Source: Rhabditoides inermis (taxonomy: Eukaryota > Nematoda > Chromadorea > Rhabditida > Rhabditidae). From it: a stretch of DNA of 64,000 bases. The notes below the pieces were generated by a model. It did not search any database and was not told where the DNA came from. It was given only the letters and a program-made list of their open reading frames with translations. The stretch lies in the NCBI GenBank assembly GCA_963966185.1, contig CAWZYM010000103.1:222501-286500 (forward strand). The letters are read 5' to 3'. How positions within the stretch are numbered: the stretch's first letter is position 1; each line of letters begins with the position of its first letter. Below are positions 13,144 to 22,900 of this stretch, one piece after another. Position numbers and translations under genes: made by a program.

Positions 13144-15694
13144 TCTCTCTCACGTACAAAACTCGTCGATCATACTCGTGTAAGCAACGCGGAATCGAGT
13201 GTCTAATTGATTATTGACTTGCACATCTAAAACATTTTTACAATGTCCTGCAGGGCGCTTCTTGGCCCGCTGGCTGGACGGCTCTCGGCTGCGCGGTGCA
13301 GGCGGGCAGCTGGGAACTGTGCGCGGCGGTCATGGCACAGGGAGGGGAGGACATGATACAGCAGGTGAGGGGTATCTCTCTCTCTCTCGCTCTCGCTCTC
13401 TCTCTCTCTTTCTCTCAAGTACCGGTCAGTCTCTTCGAAACACTCCCGAATACTCCCGAACACTTCGGAATTGCCTTTCGAATCGCCCTCAGAACACTCC
13501 CGAATTGCCTTCGAAATACTTCCGAATACCCCCAAACATTTCGGAATGCCTTGCTATGCCTTCGAAATACTGCCGAATGGCTTTCGAAGAGACTGACCGC
13601 ATCTTCATATTTTCCCTCCCGCCCTACCTTCACCTTTCCATAGCCATGAGGCTGGATGATCTGATAAACTGATAAACTACTCCAGCCGTCCGGTCCCCTC
13701 CTTCTTCCTCCCCTCTCTATCGCTGCCTCACTCGGCAACTGTCCTCTGATGGAGTGGCTGATCGGCAGGGGCGCGGATCTGGATGCCAAGGACGGCAGCG
13801 ACGGGTGGACTGCCGTGATGCGCGCGGTCGAGGGGTGAGTGTTTCCGGGATGGTCAAGCACCTGTGCAAACTATTCACCACGGTTTTTGAGATTGCATCA
13901 TGCCATTCATTGAACATCGACAATTCTTTTGCGAACCGGGATAGAAAACGTAACCTTACCACCAGATATTCAAATGTGAATTGATATCACAGCCGGAAAC
14001 CACGAAAAAGTATCACCTTTTCATCCAACGTTTCGGCACTAGGCCTTCATCAGGGATGGACAGAACACACCTACAATCAGAGATACCACCAGACCCACAA
14101 TTCTTCCTAAAGATCAGTCCTCGCAGCAACCACCCGTCGGCCGTGCAACTGCTCCTCGACAGGGACGCGTCCCTCGCTGAGTGCTCCGACGGCCGAGGCC
14201 CCGCCCACCTCGCGGCGGAGAGGGCGGACGGGAAGATGATGGAGAGACTGCTCGAGGCCGGATGTCCCATGGAGGGGAAGGACAGCCGGGGAGAGCGGCC
14301 GATTGAGGTGGGGGCGTGGTTTGAGTGGGCGGGGCTTATGAATGTGTTCAGGTGGCGATCCGGCATGGTAACACGGGAGCGATGAGCGCGCTGCTGCGGA
14401 GAGGAGCGCGGTTGAGGGGGCTCACGTGGCAGGTTAGAGAGACGCATTCAGACAGTCAGACATACATGATAGAATCGAGCACGGACCGCTTACTTATCAC
14501 ACTTTTCTAAGCGATTCATTCCAGACGGCTAGAGACCCTTTACTCATTGCAGACGGCTCGGGACCACCATCCGGACGCGCTGCACACCCTGCTCGACAAG
14601 CTCATCGACGACGCCGCACTGCTGTTCAGGAAGAGAAAGTGGGATAGCTTTAGTCTATTTTGACTTAACAAAAGACAGTTCTCAGTGTGCATGCGCTTAT
14701 TATACCTCGTTTGTAAGAGTTTTGTGTATATGGATTTTGTGAAACAATGATTTGAGATGCGCGGACGCGCTGCACCGACTCCGCTATGCTCTGGAGAGGG
14801 TGGATGGGCTGCTGGAGGACAGCGGACTGTGCGACAGACATCAGAGGTGGGCAGGGTGACAGGGTGACAGGGTGACAGGGTGACAGGGTGACAGGGTGAC
14901 AGAGTGACAGAGTGACAGGATGACAGGGTGACAGGGTGACAGGGTGACAGAGTGACAGGGTGACAGGGTGACAGAGTGACAGGGTGACAGGGTGCTAAAC
15001 AAAGTGATTGAATAGTGTAATGATACGAGTACCCTTCTTTCAGACTTCGCGGTCAGAAGTGCGCCCTGCTCGCTGCCGCCGCCCGGACACAGAGAAGGTG
15101 GGCGCCCCCAGAAAGTGAACACTGCGTTCGCATAGACGTTTATTGTCTGACCAAGAAACCACGGCTCTCTCACATTATATACAACTGTTGTGACGCACTC
15201 TCTGACGCTAGAGTCGCCCCCGAAATCAACTCCTCTCCACACTGAATCTGAATCATCTTGTGAACGTGCGTGTCAACGCTTACACCCCTTGTCGATCCTC
15301 TCACGCATTTGCTAATAATAATAATTTATTGCAGAAATACTGCGTCGCACATGAAAACAAACTTCCATGGTTGAAAGCATGAAAATATAGCCGCATTGTT
15401 GAGAGAAAGACCGCATTCTAGTGACAACAAAGTTGAATCATCGTACCGAGTTGAATCATCGTGTTCTACTGTGTTTTCTCATTTAACATCTGCGAATGCC
15501 AATTCCATAACCGCAATGTTTTTTCAACAGACTGGGCGACCTGGCAGACGCGGTGCGTCTCTGCGGCGAGGCCATCTCGTGTTCGGGCTGCGACGAGACA
15601 CTCTTCGAACTGCTCCTATTCCGCGCAAAGTGCCACTTTGACGCGCACGAGGTGAGCTGGCGCGGTTGCATTGAAAGTTTAGAACGCGAACGAG

Positions 15695-15731
<37 letters not shown>

Positions 15732-15855
15732 ATTGTAGGTGAACAGAGCGCGAGCGGACGCGCGGGCAGCAACGCAGCTGCGGCCGACAGACGAAGAGGC
15801 GGCCGCGCTTCTCTCCACTCTCTCTATGCCCAGCACTCTGGTGGAAAGGCTGTAA
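4357..15855 (+). CDS. TANC / rolling-pebbles-like scaffold protein (STAND NTPase, ankyrin, TPR)
   Basis: Thirty-two exons splice in frame to about 1180 aa: 4357-4465, 5257-5357, 6175-6251, 6477-6526, 7329-7421, 7597-7713, 8311-8371, 8663-8786, 9071-9159, 9507-9640, 9792-9868, 10032-10104, 10180-10273, 10428-10542, 10696-10860, 11028-11098, 11145-11288, 11405-11533, 11624-11756, 12068-12172, 12283-12433, 12673-12886, 12970-13096, 13254-13364, 13686-13834, 14127-14307, 14352-14432, 14553-14638, 14757-14846, 15044-15097, 15531-15651 and 15739-15855. A basic, low-complexity N-terminus precedes GREWVF, the Walker A motif GRAGSGKS (exon 8), Walker B LLIVVDGVYEAEFHR (exon 12) and the SHGSLREWL segment (exon 18). 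Exons 20-27 encode ankyrin-type helices (GASANAVD, GADLTAP, GADLDAKD); exons 28-32 look TPR-like. This order matches animal TANC1/2 and Drosophila rolling pebbles, which are membrane-associated scaffolds at synapses and in myoblast fusion. It is shorter than those proteins (about 1900 aa). Introns 1, 19 and 23 begin with GC. The start codon is the first ATG in frame and is the least certain part. Confidence 0.88.
7850..7894 (+). repeat. (GT)n microsatellite followed by a G run
   Basis: About 14 GT units run directly into a G-rich stretch, inside intron 6 of the TANC-like gene. Such a tract can adopt left-handed or G-rich secondary structure, but nothing here shows a function. Confidence 0.85.
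8805..8926. repeat. Short palindromic element, AACCGGTT-rich
   Basis: The outer arms TTAGAGATGGTCCGGTTAA (8805-8823) and TTAACCGGACCATCTCTAA (8908-8926) are perfect complements. The inside is filled with further AACCG/CGGTT inverted words, including TATTTAACCG ... CGGTTAAATA. It sits entirely in intron 8 of the TANC-like gene and looks like a 122-bp MITE. Confidence 0.75.
11547..11594 (+). repeat. (GTT)n trinucleotide repeat
   Basis: A run of GTT, with one GTTTTT interruption, fills most of the short intron 18 of the TANC-like gene and ends about 30 bases before the acceptor at 11621-11623. Confidence 0.85.
11896..11980 (+). tRNA. tRNA-Ser (anticodon TGA)
   Basis: A type II cloverleaf with a long variable arm. 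The 7-bp acceptor stem GCGCCAG/CTGGCGC is perfect. There is a D arm GCC...GGC, an anticodon stem AGTGA/TCACT around loop CTTGAGA, a variable arm GGGGG-AAG-CCCCC, and T arm GCGGG-TTCGAAT-CCCGT. The loop gives anticodon TGA, reading UCA. A T-run follows within 15 bases. Position 37 is G and the discriminator is A, whereas eukaryotic tRNA-Ser normally has A37 in this box and G73. The body otherwise resembles tRNA-Ser. It lies in intron 19 of the TANC-like gene, same strand. Confidence 0.85.
12496..12567 (+). tRNA. tRNA-Thr (anticodon AGT)
   Basis: A standard cloverleaf: acceptor GCCTCAT/ATGAGGC, D arm GCTC...GAGC, anticodon stem TCTGT/ACAGA with loop CTAGTAA (anticodon AGT), and T arm GCTGG-TTCGATT-CCAGC. 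The discriminator A is followed in the genome by CCA, which eukaryotes normally add after transcription; here it may be chance. It is nested in intron 21 of the TANC-like gene on the same strand, 0.5 kb from the tRNA-Ser gene. Confidence 0.92.
14852..14995 (+). repeat. 8-bp minisatellite (GGGTGACA)n
   Basis: About 18 copies of an 8-base unit, with scattered A-for-G variants, lie directly after the donor of exon 29 of the TANC-like gene. The first unit overlaps the donor region. No spacers or other structure are present. Confidence 0.9.
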
Positions 15856-16120
15856 TGATTCTCCTCCTTCTTCTCTTACACTCCTCCTCCTCCTCCTCCT
15901 GCTCCTTCTCCATCCTCTTCCCACAATCTCACTCGATTCGGTGTCCCCCGCATTACCTTGGTGCCTTTACAGTATTGTTATAGTCACAGTATGTTTATGT
16001 CACAACTCAACTCACAGTAGCAGTTCCCGTAGTTTTTGTCGCTCTCAGGTCTCTCTATCGTCCTGTGAGATTGCAGTATATTATATTACATTTCACGGGA
16101 TATGTGTATAAGAATGTTCT
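15856..16120 (+). other. TANC-like gene 3' region
   Basis: A sequence downstream of the stop codon with CTC/TCC repeats and AT-rich words. Two diverged copies of this region (starting at the terminal exon) are embedded at 37531-37740 and 48213-48425, which shows that the 3' end of the gene was duplicated together with its flank. Confidence 0.55.
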
Positions 16121-16129
16121 ACGAAACCT

Positions 16130-16834
16130 TTTTTTCGTCAGAGTTCGTGTTATTGAAACAAAATAGATGCGGCTTGACCATGTCAACTGGTCGGCGTAGT
16201 TGTAGGCGGCGAGGGCCACTGTAGATCCGGCAGGTTGACGTCTCCAACGACGATGATGTTAGAGTCCGGGTTGACGTCTCCAACGACGACGATCTTAGAC
16301 TACGGGTTGATGTCTCCAACGACGACGATGTTAGAGTCGGTAGTAGTGATGTGGTCACCGAGAATAGAAACGAGATCAGCTCCATTGGCGGCGTTGCAGG
16401 AAGGGGAGCGGTAGACAACACATACTCGGAAGAGACGAGCCTCCCCCCAGGTGAATGTCGGCGACGAGCCACTCTAATGCGGCGGGCACGGACAGAAAGG
16501 GGACTTTGGTGGCGACAAGAGGGGATTTGGCAAGGAGTGCCACACCCCCTTCCTTTCGACGGGGACGATCACAGCGAAGTAGGGTGTGAGCGGGTAGATC
16601 GGCGGTGAGAGAAGCATCCGCATGCTTCGACTTGAGCCACGTTTCGCTGAGCATGATGAGATCGGGTTGGATGCGGGCGACTGTCATGTTGACTGTCGAC
16701 CAACAGTTGAGGTAGAGAGCGGAGATGGGATGAGTGTCTAATGGCAGCGGCGGAGGCGAGAGGTCGGCAGTGGGTGGCGGCGGAGGCAATTTTTTTGTCT
16801 TAAACCGCTTTTTTTTCTCGAAAATACAACCCAC
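16130..16834 (-). mobile_element. LINE-type retrotransposon fragment, endonuclease domain
   Basis: The minus strand encodes the N-terminal part of an exonuclease/endonuclease/phosphatase domain of non-LTR retrotransposons: NCWSTVNM, PDLIMLSETWL, a basic RCD-RPRRKEGGVALL segment, then in another frame the VVGDVNLPDLQW motif near 16190-16250. In this family these residues form the metal-binding nuclease that nicks target DNA. No reverse transcriptase follows; frames are broken and the fragment ends near 16130. A 36-bp tandem repeat disrupts it. Confidence 0.75.
16233..16338 (-). repeat. 36-bp tandem repeat, three copies, inside LINE endonuclease
   Basis: Three 36-base units centred on GTCTCCAACGACGA repeat in frame, so the minus strand reads a tripled VVVGD(V/I)NP segment. 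This is the conserved GDxN loop of the nuclease domain; tripling it would be expected to inactivate the enzyme. Confidence 0.85.
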
Positions 16835-16940
16835 TGTTCCCCTTTTCTCATTTCTCTCAAAGAGGTGACAAATTGTTTACTCGTCATTTTGTTTACGCAT
16901 CTCGTTTCGTTTTTCATTTTTTCATCGTCATTTCTTCGCA

Positions 16941-19900
16941 ATGGCCCGTCTCGTGTGGCGGTGAGTTCATTTCCTAACCTATTATTTTCTTTCCCGGTCT
17001 ATCCAGTGCCCGTGTTTGTTTTCCGCCTTGTAATCGCTGTAAAATTGTTCATGATGTCGTTTCTTCCAGGCTCTTGCTGCTTCTCTTGATGTGTCGTTCC
17101 GTTCTCGGTGGTACCTTGACAAAAGCCGATTTCATCAAGAACCTCTCGGTATTCAGTGAGTCTTTCCATGTACTTTGCATGTTATGTTGGTTCCACCTCG
17201 AACAGTAGATACAGTTGATACGCATAGACTGGATGAGTGTACAGCGTGCATGCCAATCGAGAATAATTGTTTACATTACTGCTGCATAATTTGAAAACGC
17301 CATCTTCTGAAATTCTTTTGCAATGTCACTTGTGTCGCACACGTATGCGACCGCTTCGGTTCGCGACAATCAGCAAAATGATCTTGACTCTGCGCACGTG
17401 TTTTGGCTTTGAACACATCTCAAATCTCGGCGACACACTCTGCACGTGTTTTGCCTTATGCACACTGGGCGCGTGCTCTGTTGCTAGTCCGTTGCCGCCG
17501 CGCCGTGTCTCCGCCATACCGCCATGAGGGGCCGCGCACCTGATCGATATCACTTCTTTGCCGCCGCGCCGTGTCTCCGCCATACCGCCATGAGGGGCCG
17601 CGCACCTGCAATTGATCGATATCACTTCTTTGCCGCCGCGCCGTGTCTCCGCCATACCGCCATGAGGGGCCGCGCACCTGTAATCGATCGATATCACTTA
17701 TTTGCCGCCGCGCCGTGTCTCCGCCATACCGCCATGAGGGGCCGCGCACCTGCAATCGATCGATATCACTTCTTTGCCGCCGCGCCGTGTCTCCGCCATA
17801 CCGCCATGAGGGGCCGCGCACCTGCAATTGATCGATATCACTTCTTTGCCGCCGCGCCGTGTCTCCGCCATACCGCCATGAGGGGCCGCGCACCTGTAAT
17901 CGATCGATATCACTTATTTGCCGCCGCGCCGTGTCTCCGCCATACCGCCATGATGGGCCGCGCACCTGCAATCGATCGTTTTCACTCCGTTACACTACGT
18001 GAAAACGACCGTTTTCACTCACCATCACCAAACGCGGGAAAGGGGAAGGACACAGCTTTATTCCGGCGGTTGCATCACATATGTACATGGACATGAAACA
18101 TGACGTCACTGGGATTAATGTGAGGTGGGAAGAGGGGGAGGAGGGAGGGGATCGCGCGAGATCTCCTAGGCGAGGTAGACGTCGTCTCGGCTGCACGAGG
18201 GAGATGGGGGATGGGAACGGAGAGGGGTGAAGACGTCTGCTGCACGCGATCCGCGCTTGAAGGCACCGGAGTGATCTAATGACTGAAAAAAAAGCTGAAA
18301 TGGATGAATTAGGTTGCCGGTGATGACAGAAGCCTCGACGTGTCGAACGAGAAGATCCGAAGCGGTGAAGTATAGACACGATGTATGAAGTGAAAACGAT
18401 GATTGATGTATTGGTAGTGCTAGTGAATATGGCACTGTCCCGTCAGGGCATACGCGATCACAACCTACGAAGTCATGTCGCCGCTGACACAAGAAAACAT
18501 AGCCTCACTATTGCTATAGTGGGCCCGCAAATGAGTTCCACTATTTTCACGAGAGACATTAGAGTGGTTAGACAAAGATCAGAACCCATTGGATGTTTTC
18601 ACTTGACAAAAATTTGCATGGGTACCCAAGATCGAACCCGCGGACCGCTGCTTGCTAAGCGAGAGCGTTACCACTTCACCACGAGCTCATGTGGGAAGAT
18701 CAGTGGAGTAGAGATATGAACGGCAAAAACAGGTCTGCTGTGCATTTCGTTCAGTATACTGTATGTTCAAAATCCACGATAATGTTTTCAACGAAAAATC
18801 CTGAGCTAAGTGCGAGTCTATTATATAATTCACTTCTCTCGCGTACGTCTATATGCCCATGAACAATAGTACGATTACCGTAATACACTCTGGGTACTGG
18901 AGACGCATTTTGCATTCATCACCGTGTACTCATATTGTAACGCAGTGGTATTGTCAGGAGAAACACACGTGATACCGGCGCTTGAGTGGTGCGTGGGGCC
19001 GATGCTGGAGACACTGCGAACCTACGCTGAGAGACTGTATCCCGCGCCTCTACGCCTCCCCCTGCGAGGATTGTAGGGCAAAAACGGCGGCCCCTCGAGC
19101 CATACCGACGCGAAACGAGTAGGAGGCTTAACAACAATCTTGCTTCACTCCACATAAGAAGACGACTTTTGTCTCCACAGTGTTCGACCTGCAAAACCAT
19201 ATACCATGTTTTCTTCCTCATCGCCCTTCTTCCGTTGAATTCCGTCTCTCTCTCTATCCGCCATGTCTACTGCTTGACTCATCGCTGTCCCCGAGTCTGT
19301 CCGTGTGAAACTATTCGAATTTCAACTCATAGACCAAAGTCGAGTGTATGTAGGCAAGCGCCGCCTTAGCACGAACCGCTGATAGAGGAGGGTGGGCGGA
19401 AGTAAAACGGCGGAGGGTGGGTGGGAACATAAAAGCCGTAGAATGGAGAGCCTTCCGCCTACGAAATACGAATTGTCCGAGCGGAGCGGTTCGCGTCGCG
19501 GTCAGATGGTGGCGCTGGAGCGCGAAAACGCCACATTTTCACTCCGTTACATTACGTGAAAACGACCGTTTTCACTCACCATCACCAAACGCGGGAAAGG
19601 GGAAGGACACAGCTAGAACAAGCAAAGATCGAAAGGAGAAGGCATAGCAGGAGCACTAGTAAAGAGTAAGATAATGTAGATCTTATCCCTCCGTGACACC
19701 CACCCGCTCCCTTGTCATATCTACCCTCAGAATTGCGTAGGGTCGCGTGCGCCGACTCATCCAAACCTTGCGTGATCACGCATTACCAACGCATCGATGA
19801 CACACCAATGGCCAGTAGCCAAAACCTTTTCACAGTAATCTCAAAGAACCTGAGAGAAAACTGATAGCAAGTAACACCTTGGAGGTGCAGAGAGAGAGGA

Positions 19901-22900
19901 TGCGAGCGACTCCTAACATAGAAAGACTATCAAGAAACTAAAGTAAAACTGGCAATGCGACCATATGTACTGTACTGTACGTGTACAACCACCGCTCCCC
20001 TTTACCAACCAATTATTGCCGAACAAAACGTACACGGTACACGCGAATCTACAACATGTGTGTTAGGATACCCAGCATATACCCCAAACAACGCTCGACC
20101 AAAGAGTACTGCTATGATATATCACCTCATATTACGTCACGCAGTATTGAATTCCGCCACCAAGTACGCATTCGGATAAAAAAAGTGAAGATCCCAGTAG
20201 CCACTTGCGCTTAGTATTCGTGGTGTATCAAAAGGCATGTAGCGGGAGTGAGTAATACACACATCACCTTAATCGCCTCCTCGCATCACATACCACGCAG
20301 CTACAAAACGGATGGTTAAATAAGCGAGAGGGCGGGACGAGTGGTACGAATCGGATAATCGATAATCAGCTGTAAGCAATAAGCACCGTCCATAGAGCTC
20401 AAGAAAACATCAAATCCTAAATCGTAGATGCACGTAACGATACGTTGAATTCAAACAGCAATATTCCCGCCAAACTTGTCCTGTGGCTGGCCCGTCGAAC
20501 TGCTTCCACTGCTACCCAGATGAGGCCAAAACGCGCGCCCTCCATGCACTCTATCAAAACTGACCAGCTAGTCAGTATAGTCCCAAAACATGTGCCGGTG
20601 CCTGTCACGATGTTGACGGAAAACGCATATCAGTAGCGCACCTCACATCTCACATGCGTAATTTGTAGCGCTATGAACTTGAGACAGTAGTGTGTATGAG
20701 GTTCGTCATGGAAGTACTTACAAAAACCGGACAGAAAAGCATGTATAAACAAGGATACTGTTTCCATCAGCACCTTATCCTGCTGCTGCAAAGACTTGGG
20801 GAGCGGGATTGTGCCAACTGCCAATTTCGGACTAGTCTCCAGCCCAAAAGTCTGTCATTGTAAATTGTTCCATATCACATTCGGCTCACGGGACTGGGGA
20901 AAAACATTTCCCATACATCGCCGGCTCACGAGCCATCCCAGGGAAGCTGTTCCCATCCATCTCCGGCTCAAGAGCCATACCAGGGAAGCTGTTCCCTATC
21001 ACATTCGGCTCAGAAGCCATCCGGGGAAACTGTTCCCATCCATCGCCGGCTCAAGAGCCATACCAGGGAAGCTGTTCCCAATCACAGCCGGCTCAGGAGC
21101 CATCCGGGGAAACTGTTCCCGATTCCTACTCAAGAGCCCACACGTAGAGTCAAAACTCCCTCTTGCGATCGCTCGCCGCTCTGGGGTTAGCCTCGTCCAC
21201 CAACTCGCATGGTCGGTGGTCAGTCATAGCCTAAAGAACTTACCATACACGAAACGAACTGAAAAATGACAAACGCCTAGTCCATGAGACAAACGCGACA
21301 CCGACACTCCGACTCCGAAGCAACAACCACATGCTAAAATAATCGAGGAGCATTCCACTGCGAAGGCCACGCGATGATAAACGAGAGCTATGGCTGTTAT
21401 AATAGTACTAGACAACTAATTATTGATGGAGGCCAAAATCAGTGCTGGTAAGCTGACCGAAATTTCAAACATGGAAAAGCCGGAACTAGGCCGTTAGAGC
21501 AAAAAACAAAGACGCAGACCACTGATACATCTATTCGCGAAACAAAGTCACGAGATGCGCTCAGCCATACGGCAAAAGACCTGTATACTACAACCTTTAC
21601 CTCGCTTCTCACCACGCTATATTAACTAAAACAAATAAGGTCACAACTGAGCGAAAAACCAACACTGAAAATCTCTAAACCACACAAATCGCTTAGAATT
21701 GAGAAACCCATGAAAAATGACAGAAACGATCTAAAACGTAAATTATATAATCTATATACACATATAAAACAACCCAGTGAAACAATAAAACATTCTAAAA
21801 CGCCAAAAACGCTTGAAAGCAACCGCACGGCAACATAAAAGCCGTAGAATGGAGAGCCTTCCGCCTACGAAATACGAATTGTCCGAGCGGAGCGGTTCGC
21901 GTCGCGGTCAGATGGTGGCGCTGGAGCGCGAAAACGCCACAATATCACTTCTTTGCCGCCGCGCCGTGTCTCCGCCATACCGCCATGAGGGGCCGCGCAC
22001 CTGCAATCGATCGATATCACTTCTTTGCCGCCGCGCCGTGTCTCCGCCATACCGCCATGAGGGGCCGCGCACCTGCAATTGATCGATATCACTTCTTTGC
22101 CGCCGCGCCGTGTCTCCGCCATACCGCCATGAGGGGCCGCGCACCTGTAATCGATCGATATCACTTATTGGCCGCCGCGCCGTGTCTCCGCCATACCGCC
22201 ATGAGGGGCCGCGCACCTGCAATCGATCGATATCACTTCTTTGCCGCCGCGCCGTGTCTCCGCCATACCGCCATGAGGGGCCGCGCACCTGCAATCGATC
22301 GATATCACTTCTTTGCCGCCGCGCCGTGTCTCCGCCATACCGCCATGAGGGGCCGCGCACCTGCATTCGATCGATATCACTTCTTTGCCGCCGCGCCGTG
22401 TCTCCGCCATACCGCCATGAGGGGCCGCGCACCTGTAATCGATCGATATCACTTCTTTGCGAAAATATTTTACATTTCCTGTTTATCTACGGTTGTTTTT
22501 TTTCATTTCAAAGAAAGTTCGTCAGTCTTCCTTTTCGAGTGCCGGAGTTGTCGAGAATCGATCGATATCAAAGACATTTGATAACATACCACCGAATATC
22601 GATTGATATCAGACGCAAGATGATCGATGTGCGGCCGACAATCGATTGATAAACTAAAACAGTCAAGAGCGTGGGCGGAATAAACGATTCTACGAGCGCG
22701 AGATGGAGTTGAATCAAGTTCAGAAAGCTTTGCGCAGATCGCCACCCTCTGACTGAAGACGACAAAAAATCGAAAAGACACTGCAAAAAATGAAGATAAG
22801 TTGTAGAAAACGATTCGTGAAGTTGTGTACTTTGTAGTGAGAAATACCGAAATGTGCCGTAGAACATTCCGTATGCACAACGCACACTATTTAATGGATT

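Larger units (their letters stand above)
4679..15730. repeat. GA/CT microsatellites in TANC-like introns
   Basis: Long (GA)n or (CT)n tracts occupy many introns. Clear ones are near 4680-4722, 4860-4900, 5100-5122, 5520-5560, 5800-5820, 6014-6056, 6262-6462, 7438-7470, 8381-8480, 9705-9745, 10108-10183, 10385-10417, 10552-10603, 10974-11000, 11368-11394, 13105-13140, 13377-13414 and 15690-15730. Several begin within 10 bases of a splice donor or end just before an acceptor. Both purine-on-plus and pyrimidine-on-plus orientations occur. They generate many spurious ORFs rich in R/E or S/L. Confidence 0.9.

Noticed and set aside
13981..14075. Sequence resembling terminal regions of Penelope-like elements (CGTTTCGGCACTAGGCCTTCATCAG)
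   Set aside because: Only a short stretch from memory of similar motifs; no reverse transcriptase or boundaries, so not called.
17456..18096. ORFs of 170-190 residues with repeated MRGRAPAIDRYHFF peptides
   Set aside because: Produced by the 72-bp array in several frames on both strands; the array is intronic. The short left-block ORF is mentioned separately as an observation.
17492..22460. CRISPR-like arrays
   Set aside because: Units are head-to-tail tandem repeats with no unique spacers, and the genome is eukaryotic.
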